The translations under genes and the position numbers were made by a program. From Volvariella volvacea V23 (taxonomy: Eukaryota > Basidiomycota > Agaricomycetes > Agaricales > Pluteaceae): a DNA stretch of 64,000 nt. The notes under the pieces are model-generated. The model was not told where the DNA came from. It worked only from the letters and a program-made list of their open reading frames with translations, and did no database searches. This document shows positions 23,655 to 36,200 of this stretch, piece by piece. Numbering within the stretch: the stretch's first letter is position 1; each line of letters starts with the position of its first letter. The stretch is from NCBI GenBank assembly GCA_000349905.1, contig KB722763.1:159770-223769 (forward strand). The letters run 5' to 3'.

Positions 23655-26600
23655 GGTGAATTAAGACCAGGCGAAGGCGAGGGACACGCCTCAGAAACGA
23701 ACTGAATGGTTGAGGTTGCAGACGAGAGGTTTGTCCGACAACTTCACGCAAGCGAACGAAGGAATAAGGAGAGGAAAAGGCCAAGTTGATTAGGATATTA
23801 GTGTATATATACGGACGCAATGATGAGGATGATGCTCTTGGTGTTCCAAGATCAACTACTCGATAATGAGATGATGGAGTTATGTGGCTAGTTGACATAT
23901 CGAGTCGAATTTTAGGTGCCTGGGAGATAACAAGGGGCGGGAGGGAGATATGTTTAAGATAAACCCATACCAGGACGCATGCATGTGCTTGAAATTTGAG
24001 AGTGATCTGCGGAGTCGGCCGGGGTGGAAGGAAAATGATACCGTCCCAAATTTTTCCTTCCACGACCAATTTGAAGTGGTCGACCGGATTCGGATGCATC
24101 CACGCGCCATCCGACACCCGCGATGACAAAATATAGCTGCTGCTGCGCCATACCATTGATCTCTCCAGCTACTGAGGCTGGATGCGCCTGGGCAGACACT
24201 GCAGAAGGGCGTGAACCCGACCGCGCTTCCGCGGTCGGCTTCAGAGATAGCGAGCGGCCTTAAGAAAACCACATGAAAGCTGTGCCTGACAGGTAGACGT
24301 CAGTCTTTGTGTGGTTTCTCCACCCGCGCGGCAGGAGAATGTGTGGCTTCGACCTGGGACGTATCATCGTCGCTCTGGTCCTTACAAAGCCATTTGGAAA
24401 GGCGTAATTCGGATAACACAGCTACCATCAACAGTAATACAAGCCCCAGCGAGGCAAGGCCATTCTAGAATCGCACTCACAGAAAAAGCGCCCGCTGAAC
24501 AGCATGTTAATAATACCAAGACGCTCAACGAGCGGAATAATTGGGACAAGCACAGAATTTGAACAATTGAGGACGAGAGCATGAAGAATGTTGTGGCTGG
24601 AAATTGCAGGTTGGATGGGATCGAGATCATGGCCATTTTCCCACACCGCCAGCCGCTCACATGGCACGCGCGCTCCACAGATCCATAAGGTTAACGTGCC
24701 TAGTTAACGCGTCAAGTTTGTATCCCCTACATACCACACGCCAAGGCAGATTCAGCCTCCCCCGTGCGGTATTCTCGGTAGTTGGGAATTACAATGATTT
24801 CAGCGCTTGAGTGACTTTTGTTGGTTAAAAATAGTTGAAGGCGCTTAAGCTGTGCTTCATCTGTTTCTTGGGCTGAAGTGCTCACGCAACGAGTGTGAGG
24901 GCCCAACTTATCAGCCATAAGCTTGGCCTGCCCATTTGGGATACCCTACGAGGAGCACGATCAGTAATCCCCGACCCAGCGCCGACAGGGTAATTTTATA
25001 CAACATACTTCCGCCCATCCGCGCCTCTGGGTTATCATGTGTGCATCCGGCCAGCCAACGGCTTACCCGCCGCAAATTGAATTGCCCAAGGACTGCAAGG
25101 ACGCACCTCGCATGTGTCAATTGTCTCTGGGGTTGCTTTACCTTCATCCTCGGTTGTCGAGCAAGGGGTTAAGGGGCGGATCTGCAGGGCATCACCAGGG
25201 CAGCAGGAATTTCAAGGATTCCCCGGATAGTCCGCACACTGACACGGCGGCTGAAGACATAGGAGGTAGGTAGTATAGCTACTGTAACCATCTTCACCGC
25301 CTCCTAAACTTCCAATGGCTCTTGAGTTAGTAGCCATCAACCGACCAGACACCCAAAGAAAGTATTCCTTATCGACTTCGCAGACAGTTGGCTCCCCTTG
25401 TTGGCAATCGCCCGTATAGTAGGTCTAAAAACACGGTCAAGTCGGGGCTGATGGCAGGACGTGAAACCATGATTGCGATAGTGGCGCACATCTATCGAGT
25501 GGGAGTCCGAGCGTGATGGCAAACCTCGTGAGAGGATCGCTTCCCCACGACCGTCGTCCCTTGGCGGCATTTCCGCATTGCGCATGCGCTCGCTGCAAAT
25601 ACGAGAAGGACGTACCGACTGTCCAGTCGAGGGTATTCCTTGAGCATGTAGGATGGTACAGGCCAAGCAGGTTGCTACGTGGTGATTTGCTCGGGATGTT
25701 CGGCCACCCGCTGGCTTAATACGGGTGCGCCTTGAAGGGCGGAATCACGTCTTTGGCCAGTAGGCATCGAAACGTCCAAGACTCGAGGTTGTCCACATCA
25801 TGTGGATAGTAGCAGCAGGATATTGTCACGAGATTCGAATTAGACAAAGCAAAAAGACTCGTAATCGTTGAGGCTCGGGTCCCGGCAGGGCAAGGGTGCT
25901 CCAACTTGTACTTCACCTAGAGGCGCAGGAAAAGCGACCGCAGCTGGGGCACGGAAGGAAGTAATCAAGCACGTAGATAGAAGAAGCGAAAGGAAAATAA
26001 TTCTAACACGCCAGAAGCTCGAGGCTTAAGGGTACCGCTGAACCTCTGGAGGGTGGCTCACCTTTGGGTACCATTCAATACCCCCCGGATGCAAGTTTCC
26101 TTTTCAACTAATCCAGGGGAGATTTTTGCAGAGAAATTGGGTATTCAAACGGGAGAACCGGTCGGCCACGATTCTCAAGGCTGGCTCACACACGGGAATT
26201 TTGCGCTCTTTGGGAGGCACGGCGTTCGTGTTATTACACTTAGGCCAACGAGCCACGGGGAGGGGTGAGCGAGCGAATCAAATGTTGGGGAGGTTCTCTG
26301 GCTCTGAGAAGGCGAGGCACGTTCCAGAAGCAGTGGTAAACTTAATACGGCATTGAATAGCACCCAGAAGCAAGTGTATGATATCATTTTGCTCCCAGGC
26401 TTCTATAGCTGTAAAAGTTTGCTTATTGGCCTCCGGGTCGTACCTGTCTCACACCCCCTTACAGTAAGCTCAAGGTCACGCGCGAGCTGGGCCAGAAGGT
26501 ACCTGCCTTTGTGCTGTAAATTTTACAGGCGGAGAGGAAAGTACATTGTGGGCTTAGATTCATTCTGACGAGGACCTCTAGCCGGAGCCGAAGCTGTCAA

Positions 26601-27813
26601 GGCCCAAGTGCCGATGCAGCATTTTTCTCAATACAATGCGACATCCTTAGCGAGCCACAAAGTACCATACTATTACGCTATATATACTCTACACACTGGC
26701 TCAGCCTTGATGATTTTAAAGCATGGTTTACAAGGTCGTATGGAGACAGCTTTACACCCATCATTGGGCACGAGTTATCATGATCAAAGTTTATCTCCGC
26801 CCATCCTTCAAAACTTCGCATTCTGCCGACACGTGCACACCTTCCTAGTTACTCGCTGGCAATCGCAGGAATCGAAATCAATTTGGGTTCCCGAGATTAC
26901 GGCGCAGCTTTTTGGCAAAGTTGCCAAAAGGTGCTTTTGGAAAGTTGAAAGACAGTAAAGCCCCTGTAACGTAGAGACACCACCATTTTTTTTCTCCAAT
27001 CCCCGTAGAGGCTCCCGAAGATACGTCCCAACCCACAAATCAGCCAATCAACCAACCAAATCTGACAAAAAATGGGGTGACGGAGGGTTGCTTTACAATT
27101 GGAACAGCTCTAGACCGGAGGAGCGCGTGTGCTTTGTCTCTGGCACGAGGTGGTAGTAGTCCGCAGTCGGTTGCAGTTGCAGTTGTCACATTCCTTTGGA
27201 CGACAACTGGCCAACGACAACCAACCATTTCGACCATACTTAGGTTCAACTCCCGTCGTGTAATCGAAGTACCACTTCATGACAAGGAAAACAGGGTCAC
27301 GCTCAAACGCCCTTAAAGGGTTGATCCCATCCCCGCTTTCCCCTGTCCATTTCTTTCCCAAAGTCTTGGGCTTGTCGAGACATGGGACTTTTTTGACAAA
27401 GCCGACACCATCAGATACGAACTTTGGCGATTGACTTTTTCCCATTCATTGAGTAAGGGTGGATAAGGGTGAAGGGCAATAATAACGTTGGTCGAACTTT
27501 TTTAGTGTTCACCGTCCCTTTTTTGAACCAAGCCACCTTCCCCCGTGCTTGGCGGCGTTTCGGATATCCGAATGTGAGGGCACGAATTCCTCCACTCCAC
27601 CACGTACAGGAGCAACAATCGCGGATAACGGGGACAATATTAATATACGTAAATTAACTGCACAACACATCAGTCAATGCACAGTACAATGGAGATGACA
27701 TGCCTCCAAGATACGAGGCGTCAAGCCAACAGCGACTCCTCGCAGATCTATGACGGCAATCACACTACGTATCACAACAGATAGCTACATCTAAGGACCC
27801 TCCTCCCAAGCAA
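23655..27813. other. 4.2 kb without a recognised gene
   Basis: Short overlapping ORFs occur in all frames with no domain, no consistent exon chain and no similarity visible to other parts of the window. The first few hundred bases should hold the promoter of the membrane protein gene, and the last part the 3' flank of the bromodomain gene. Expression evidence would be needed to find any lineage-specific gene here. Confidence 0.45.
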
Positions 27814-30800
27814 CTAACTAGACCCTAGAGTCGGCACGTACTGCCTGATATGCTCTGGTACCAAGTCCTTTGGTAAACGAGCGATAGTATCCAACGGCGC
27901 TCTCTTTGCCAACGCCAACAAGTTGAGCCGTAAGTTCTTCACCGCATCAGGTTCGTTATCGGGTGTGGACCCAATATAGGAACTAACGCCACCATTCAAT
28001 TGCGCTTGTATTGGTTGCGGCTTTGATTGTTGTGATTGAGCTTGCACCTTGATCCCAGTCGAACCAGCAACACCAGGGACGACAGGGGTCATAGGACCAT
28101 CAGCTTGGTGATCATCCTGACCACCACTGACAATGACACCCGTGTCGGAGTTCTGGTTCGCATTCGCTTGTCCGTTATCCGGTGTCATCGCTTCTCCCTT
28201 TCCACCACTAATATCCCCACCGCCACGACGACCACCAAAATTAGCAGCGGACTTGTGAATGTCACCCTTCCCTGAAAAAATCAAATCGTAACCACGCGTT
28301 AGTCATCTATGAATTTTATACTTCCTTCGCCCACCGTCCCTGGTCCATAGTTCAGGAAGAGACGGGAAAGGAAGACAGAACAAAGAACGAGCGTGGTCAT
28401 GGATTTCGAAAGAGAAGTGACCCACCTTGAGCTCCAACGCAAGCGGACGAACCGCTTCGGATTTGTTGGTCCATTTGGATTAGCAACCCTGTCACATAAT
28501 CTAGGACATGGTTCAACTCCTCGGGGGTTTCTAAATCAATATCGTCGTCATCATCGTCACTAAGTCCATTGCCAGTGCCGTTCATTGAAGGTTTCGTCGT
28601 CTTCGTCTTCGTCGATGCAACATGCGAGACTTCGGCCTCCGGCTCATCTTCTTCCTCTTCCTCCTTCACAGCTACCGTTCCATTGGCACTAACGACACCA
28701 TTAAGAGGGGCAGGAGAGCTTTTACTCGCTGCCTTCTGTGATTTCCTCAAAGCTCTCCGTCTCTCTTTAAACACCTTCCCTATCCACACCTTCTCACTAA
28801 CAAACAGCTCATTAGGTGTTTTGATTAGTGCCCCCATATCGATCTTCCGTTCATTCAGTTGCAGAAGAGTGGACAAGGCAGACATCGCGGCAGGGTATGT
28901 TTGAAGAGACACGACTAGCTGCTTGGATATCAGCTTGTCCAGGTCATCCATATCTTCTTGACATGGTGGCATTTCATTGAGTCGAAGCGCAATGCATCGT
29001 AGCATCGAATGGCGTCCTTCTGTGAGTTCATCGACAATGTGTTGTTCCACCCATTGGGCCAAAGTCAAGTCAGTCGATGACTCCCCTGGGGTTAACGGTG
29101 GCGAGGATGGCGGTGACGACTGCGACGTTTAATACGATAGCCATGTATAAGACATTTAGTAAACAGTTTACGGAGCAAGGGGAAGATTGAAGCCTCACCT
29201 GAGCATCCATGACTCCTTTGACGAATTCCGCCAGGCTTCTGACGTACGCTAGACCTTCCACTCCACCGTACACGATATCTCGAATATAATCCTCCCCCTC
29301 CGCCGCTCTCTCGCTCGTCCAGTACTCCTTTTCGACGTCCTTGTCGAGCTTTTCTAATACATCCCCTAACCCGCCCGACGCATCCTTGTTCTTATTCGCC
29401 GCTATCCGATAGTCCAAACTCTCCTTCAAAGCATTTCGCACATGCTCTTCTTCCTCTCCTTCTCTCCCTGACACACCCCTCTTGTTCATTTCTTCGGCCA
29501 ACGCTGCGGCAAGCAGCGAATATGAACCATAGTCTGTTGCTTGAGCTTCACGCGGGAGTTGCCATGTTGGGATCTCAGGCTGTTCTGAATCGTCTTCCTT
29601 CTCCTTGCCCTTCCCCCGAGAAGAGGCATTACGCACGACGGTCCAATGCCGAGGTTTACGAGGGGGTACATTTGCTTCCGTAGCCGAAGAGTATGACCAT
29701 GGTGACGAGGTGAATGGTGTTAGCAGTGAAGCCGGGATGCTGGACAACACTTGCTCTGCGCCCAGTGGTGAGGCGGATGTTGCCGCGGGGAAGGGTAGTA
29801 ATAATGGTGGTGGTTGAGATTGTGAGGGCTCGGACTCGGGTTGTGCAAAGGCGAGTGTGGGTGCGGGCGTATATTGTAGGGGAGGATATATAGGAAGTAG
29901 CGTTGGACGGGATGGCGGATCAGGGGCAAGGGCTTGGAGCACCGAAAATGGATCTTCCACTGGGAGGGATATAAGCACAACTGCTCGGAGGAAACGAATT
30001 TTGTACATACTTTCGAAATAATCCAGGGTTCCATCAGGAAGCATTGGAGGACCATCCTTCTCGACGCGCAATCTCTCCTTCTTTGTCTTGTACCGTTTAC
30101 CTGGGCAGCTCAATTTGAAAAAAATTCGATGCCAAGTGAGGAGCGACATACCCTTGAGCTTGAGTGCTACCATAGTTCGCGCCCAATCAGAACCAGGAGG
30201 AAAGGCACCGAGACCCTCCCTTGACCCAGGCATTCTACCTTCAGCATCTATCGACTCCGAGATGGTCGTCGTGGGAGCGGTGGTCGGCTTTTTGTAAGGT
30301 GTTCTAGTAGCCCTGCGGGTTGCTAACGGGATCTGGGAGGACACGGAGGGCGACCTGACACTCGGTCCAGGATCATCCACGTCCATTGGCGTTGGAGGGG
30401 CAAAGTCGTCGTCATCGTCAACATTCACGGTCTGTCCATCTTCATCGTTCTCAATCTCTATGTTCCAATCCGTCTCGTACTGTATCACCGTCGACGCCGC
30501 TTTTGAGATATGCTCCAAACCCCAATTCTCAATCCTTTGCGCCTCCGTGTGGTATATTGTCTCGGGTGGATTGAAAAGCTTTGCGTTGCCTGTGACGAGG
30601 CGGAAGTCGGCCTTGAGGAGCTAATTAGGCAAGGTGCGGTACAAAGCCAGAGAACACTACTCACCGCAAACTCCTCCAACGATCGGTATTTCCCTCGGTT
30701 GACCTTGTTGGACATTGTGCCAAAGTCCATCGGACGCTTGACGATGTCTGTATATCCGGGCACTTGCGATACATCGACGGGTTGTAGAAAGAAGGCATAA

Positions 30801-31121
30801 TCGTCTTTCCTGTAAGAACAAAATCAGTGCACTTGCCCAAAAAATAAAACAACCGACAGACTTTTTGATTTGCGCAATCAGCTTCGCCAGGACGTCTTTC
30901 AGCGGCTTCAGCTTGATGGGTCGAGGGATCCGCTTCTCCTGCGCAATTTCGATGTCATCGTAGAGCTGAGACCGACGTTTGCCTTTTTTGCCCCCTTTTA
31001 TCGGCCTTCCACCCTTGAGGGGCGGCAGCACGAGAGTAAGGCCTGATCCTGCTGGCTTTTGCTGGAACGACGACGGCGATGCAGGATGGTCGTGGTTCAG
31101 AATCTCGAGCGACTCGTCCAT
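27814..31121 (-). CDS. Bromodomain protein, BRD7/BRD9-like
   Basis: Nuclear acetyl-lysine reader. Start MDESLEILNHDHPA at 31121; a basic linker (PIKGGKKGKRRSQLYDD) precedes the bromodomain. The bromodomain shows DDYAFFLQPVDVSQVPGYTD, VKRPMDFGTMSNKV (ZA loop) and NAKLFNPPETIYHTEAQRI, whose Asn is at the acetyl-lysine-contact position. After it come acidic and Ser/Pro-rich stretches, then a long helical part (WVEQHIVDELTEGRH). The C-terminus is LDTIARLPKDLVPEHIRQY, ending PTLGSS at 27814. Exons were joined across introns near 30860-30810, 30660-30620, 29205-29090 and 28430-28275. By analogy with BRD7/9 it may belong to a SWI/SNF- or SAGA-type complex; this is inference. An in-frame ATG at 31202 is an alternative start. 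Confidence 0.82.
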
Positions 31122-33530
31122 TGGGATTTGCGTGCAGTTGCTTTGTTTGTGGTGAGAACAGGAAAATGCACGTGACCACCCAAGCCAATCAGCTTGATCC
31201 AATCGTCGTCCAAGGCGTCGTCCACTGCGCCCACTCCTCGAAGCCCTGCTAAATTAAAAGGCACAGCCAGAATCCATGCAGCTGCAATTTGAAAAGTCCT
31301 AGATCCTCACCACTTCTGGCGGGCATTGGCTGCTGCTGACGGCAACGATATTTCCCGCACCAGCGAGGGTACTATCATTGTTCGCCTTATCTTCGTAACT
31401 ACGTCAATGATCGTCCTCATCAAATCTAAATATTGCGGGGCTGTGCAAGTATATGGTCTTCCATTTACCCTGAAGTCCAGAAGGTTTGACAAACGCCACC
31501 CGCTAGCAACATGGGTGTCGGATACCCTAAATATTAGCTATCGGACAAGGGAACCAGCCAGGAATGGGTGGTTGAAGGGCTTCCATCGACCTAAATAAAT
31601 TGGTTGCTGTGGGCAAGAAGTCAAGTTACCCTAACGAAGCCCGCGCTAATACCCGCGACTAGAAAGGCGCCAGGCATCCGACAAACATTAGACAAACTCG
31701 CCAGTTTTCTCCCATGCCCTAGTGCTTCTTTCATCAATTGATGCAAAATCCAATTCCTGTTATCTATAGAATCCTTCTCGTCGCTCTCGTCGTCGCAGGC
31801 ATTCCATAAGTTGTGGCAAGTTCCCATTCGGTTAGGCTGGGTGGTTACTTGGGTGTACTTCATACCGGGAGTGGGGTCCAGGTCCATTTCCCGAAGATGC
31901 ATACGTACGTGAGACACCTCCACCACGGCTCCCATGTTGGTTTGGGCCTTGAGCCCCAACTCTCGCATGTTTTCCGTTCTCGCGGAATCAACATTGACAA
32001 TGTATTCCGAATCCGCAGTTCTCGGCAAGTCCCTTCCCTCGTGGCGTTGACACCAACGTCAGTGCTTAAAAGATCGGGAAGCCTCGAACTGACACGCCCG
32101 CGCTGTTTTCATCTGCCATCCTGGTTCACTCTCTCAGCTGATTCATTAATGAAAACATGTTTCTTGATGCCCCAATGTGGATGTAACAAAACAGTCCCTC
32201 AGCCGCTTTGATCTCGATTCATACGGAGCTGTTTCCGTCAATATTGCGTTAATTATGGGACTAGATGCATAGATCTAATAGACCTTACTATCAAGTTACC
32301 AGGCATGTCGCCGTGGAACCATCATCGGTGGTCCTACCATGACAATGCATTATGAACAATAAAGCCACGGTCATTCGCGCACATGATTCGAAGCGGTCGC
32401 CATTCCATTCCTCGTTGCATTCTTGAGGAGCAACTCGGAGGGCGACACTTGCGATGGCATGAAGTCATGGCATCCCTGCCGTTCTGGGCAAAATTTCCGT
32501 TGCATTTGGCTCTCCCTCCCCTCCAAGGGTCGAGGCGCTCTCGCAAACTGCCGCCCAGAGACAGCGAGAGGCGTGTGCAGCCAAGTCGTGTTCACATGTT
32601 CGCTTGTCCAACCTTCGGCACCGCACCACACTCGTCGTCATGATCTCCCCCCCGCCCGGGCGTCGTCGACCGTGCGGACGAAGAACTGATCAGAATTCCT
32701 GCATCGCCCAGCCTTGGTTGCTTTGTCCGTTTGACGACATATATTTTTCAATTTGACTCTCCAACGGAAGGTGCTGACCCTTCTCCTTCATTGGCTCGGG
32801 GGAAGAAGTATTTTGCCAGGTACGGGGTAGTAGAATTTATACATTCAAGTAAATCGGTTCGAACCAAGCTACTGATCGTTGTCTGGAGTATCATGACCCT
32901 CCCCGGCCGGATTCCGTACCTTTCAGTAGCGGTTTTAGACAGGGACTTGTACGGGTTAGATTTTAGTTTGTGCGAAACACTGGTAGTGACGGTCACACGG
33001 TTCGGTGAATCGTCTGACAAATTCTAGTAACGGAGTAATAACAACATGTTGTTGGTTGCTACTTGCTCCCGCAAAACACGACGCAACCGGCATGCCTACG
33101 TTCGCTCAGAATTCACCCCAGCAGCGAATATTCCACACCTATTATGGCGCAAATTAATTAGGTCAGTCGTCGTTGGAAGGGGCCAGAAAAGGATGAGTCA
33201 CACAGCCCTATTCGTTTTGCGATGAATTACACACGATCACGCGGGAGAACATAATCTTCGAGATTTAGCCCACCCAATCTTGCTACTGTTGCCGATCGGT
33301 CCTTACGGGCGGTCCATTTGAGCTGGTTCCAATTCCAATAAATAATCCCTCGGCTCGGGTGAACGACCTTGTTGCTGCATGCATGCTCTATCTCTGAGGC
33401 ACCTTAATTGGCTTCTCGTCCCAACGCTCTTTGCCTCTGCCTTGCTCCTCCACCGTCGCAGATGTGTTGAGTCTTGCACAAAGAAAGCCGTTTATCTTTT
33501 TAATTCTGCTCCTTTGCATAGTTCTACTGG
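31122..33530. other. 2.4 kb intergenic, no supported gene
   Basis: The longest frame is a minus-strand ORF at 31621-32028 (135 codons) with no recognised motif, paired with an overlapping plus-strand ORF of similar length, so neither is favoured. The left end should contain the bromodomain promoter and the right end the promoter and 5' leader of the homeodomain gene. Confidence 0.4.
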
Positions 33531-35489
33531 ATGTCGACCTCTCGTTCAAATACTCCCCCTGCTAATCCTAACCGACCTAATACCTCACCCTCGCTTTCGG
33601 AATCTATTACCACCTTACGACCTAGTGCAAACGACCTACCTCCTACCGAACTGACAATCCAACGCGACCAGACATCTACGTCACGTTCCATCCCACATTC
33701 CTTATCACCAACTTCCAGCGCAAACACGAGCCCAACACCGACACACCATCCCGACGACCCCATTTCCCAACAGGAGCAAATGGCCAAGCGCATGAAAGAA
33801 GAGTCCCCAGAAACGGGTGACCCCGCAAGCGCCCGCTCAAGCCCATCTATAGACTCGCAGGGTGGCACGGCCGACACAGAGACAGATGTTAAGCAAGACG
33901 AAAAGATGCCCGGACAATCTGAGGAGCAACCGGCAGCATCGGCAGCAGCGCCACTACCCAAGAAGAAACGTACACGAACGTTAACGACACCACATCAATC
34001 AGCAGTTTTACATGCACTCCTGGCCAAGGTATCTTCCCTTGTTTATTGCATAATAGGCCCTCGGGTCGCGTGAATACACCATTAACATACGCACTAGTCT
34101 CGTTTCCCCACAACAGCTATGCGAGAGGAAGTCGGTCGCTCTATAGGGCTTAGTGCACGGAAGGTTCAGGTGAGTGGAAGCAAACAACTCCCCCGAACAA
34201 ATCATTGATTTCATTATCGTGATGGGGGGCTTCGTAGATCTGGTTCCAAGTAAGTTCTACTCCTTGCTTTCTCGGCAGCTTCACTTATTGGTTCAAATTA
34301 TCCCATCAATCCTCGGATAATCTCTAAATTTTATCCATAGAATCAACGACAAAAGGCAAGGCGTCCTAAACCACAGGCCGAGAGCTCACGAAGCCGTGGT
34401 GCCCAGCACGCTTCATTTCCAAGTGCCCCAGAATCTTCATCCTCTGTGGGGAGCTTCCCAGTTGTAGCAGATCAGAGCTCAATATCGCTATTACCACCCC
34501 ATCTTGCGCAGATGCAATCGCACTCGGAGGGGTATCATGGAAGTAATGCAGACGGTCATGGCCACTTGTTGGGCCCAGGAGTGCCTGGTGTCGAGGCATA
34601 CGCGACTGCACTTTTCCGGGCGCGGCCGTTTTCGTCTCCAACCACCTCATTACCGCCCGCTCGGGGCATAGAAGCAGGGCCGGGGTATGGTAGGCCGTCC
34701 TCTTCACGGGTAAGCACACCTCCTGGGCCCTACGGGTATTCCTCTAGACCATCCAGCTCGCATGGGCCTGCATCTACATTATCCCGGACCCTACCGCCCC
34801 TTCAATTTGGTCTAGCGTCCGCGGGTCCATCGAATTCGCCACCACACCCATTCCCACCCAGTGGAATCCCAGCGAGCCGTCCCCTAAGCCAGCACTCGAG
34901 TTTTTCGCGAATTCTGCCCCCTATGGCGCACCCAGACCACACACAGATGCAGTACTACCGTCATCCGTCCCCAGAGGCTGAGTTTGCGTATCGGTTACCC
35001 GATCCCAGTCCTACCTCGTTGCCACCAGCGCGGACTTCAGCTGCACTTAACATCCCGCCGCCATACGCCTTACAACCTGAACCTCAGTGGGACAACTCGG
35101 CATTTAATCCAGTCCCAAGGCCCAGCTCTACATGGTCACGGCCAACTTCCCGATCCACGAGGGAGGGCACTCCATCTCCAGTGACTCTTCGCCGTGATAG
35201 TTCTGGCATCTCATTGTTACCTCCACTAGTGCAACCACACTCTCCTGTAGTAGATTCATATGCGAGTGCTCATGCACAGCCAAGCGGACACCTACACAGA
35301 CACGCACAGCATCGCCCTACTAGCGAGGATGGCTCACATGCGGGGACTCCACCTCAGCGGATCGGTCGGTTTGATCCCATTCGTGAAGCCATTCAGCAGG
35401 CATCATCTCCAACGACTGGTTCGCCACCCCCCCCTTCGCCTACGCCCCGTTCCGACCTCGATGATCGTAATTCAAGTCTGCAAGATTGA
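33531..35489 (+). CDS. Homeodomain transcription factor
   Basis: Start MSTSRSNTPPANPNRP; about 150 residues of Ser/Thr/Pro-rich sequence lead into a homeodomain beginning PKKKRTRTLTTPHQSAVL. Exon 1 ends at ALLAK; exon 2 gives SRFPTTAMREEVGRSIGLSA...RKVQ. A 12-nt microexon (34238-34249) encodes IWFQ, and exon 4 opens NQRQKARRPKPQ. Together they form recognition helix 3 (KVQIWFQNQRQKARR) with the invariant Trp, Phe, Asn and Arg. The remaining about 370 residues are disordered (Pro/Ser/His-rich, many PSS and TPP runs) and end at NSSLQD. It is a sequence-specific nuclear regulator. Agaricomycete homeodomain proteins of this kind (Hom1/Hom2) influence mushroom development, but I cannot assign orthology. 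Confidence 0.88.
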
Positions 35490-36200
35490 TCTAGCCTTTC
35501 GCTTTCTTTGTTATCTTGTGAAATTTGTTTTCTTGCTTTCCTTCGAGACCTCCTAATTTTGTATCGCTTCTCTCTCTCACTCTCACGCCCTTTCCTTCCC
35601 CTCCCCCTCCCGTTCCCCTACTCGCTTTTGCGGCCGTAATAATGGTGAAGAATCGTTGGGATAAAATTGTCAGAAAGAGGAGAAACAAGAGAACACGAAA
35701 AGAAAAAAGGGCCAGCAAAAAAAGGACAAACAGATAGCGATAGGGTTCTGGGATTTCTCTTCTTAGAACTTAACGTTTCCTTCACGTATTGCTCACGAAC
35801 TTTTACAACGCCCAAAACGACATTGCAGTCCTTACAAGTTTTTGATATCACGCCTCTCCTTTTTTATCCGCAGGAATTCTCTATAGTACCACAGGAACCT
35901 TAATACCCTCGACTAATCTGCTTCCCAATGACCCCACCCACTCTTCGTCCCTAATCCGACCTTTTCACTCGTTTTTCATTGGCGTGTACCCCCTGATTTA
36001 CACACAGTACGGGTCCCTCGCCTTCTCGTGTCTGTATTTCCGTAGCTCCCTCCTTGTCACTTACTTTATTATCGCCCTTGTTGTGCTGATTCATACGTAT
36101 AGTATACGACGTATCCTATTTACATTATTAATATAATACGCAACCCTATCTATCACAGCCCACGAATCATTACCACCCTAATAATCAACGCACTCGGTCC
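35490..36200. other. Convergent intergenic region
   Basis: Sits between two genes that converge tail to tail. It is pyrimidine-rich on the plus strand just after the homeodomain stop (CTCTCTCTCACTCTCAC near 35570), then AT-rich near 36100-36150. It probably holds both 3' untranslated regions. No gene seen. Confidence 0.5.

Noticed and set aside
24311..27657. Many 60-116 codon ORFs between the membrane protein and bromodomain genes
   Set aside because: Evenly spread over all frames, no exon chain and no motif; what random sequence of this composition gives.
28569..28904. 111-codon plus-strand ORF
   Set aside because: Antisense shadow of the bromodomain protein's Glu/Lys-rich exon; no domain of its own.
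31621..32211. Opposed ORFs of about 135 codons in the 31-33 kb region
   Set aside because: Two similar-length frames on opposite strands overlap, neither has a known motif or a convincing splice context.
32855..32870. GGTTCGAACC resembling a tRNA B box
   Set aside because: No A box at the right distance and no acceptor stem pairing could be found around it.
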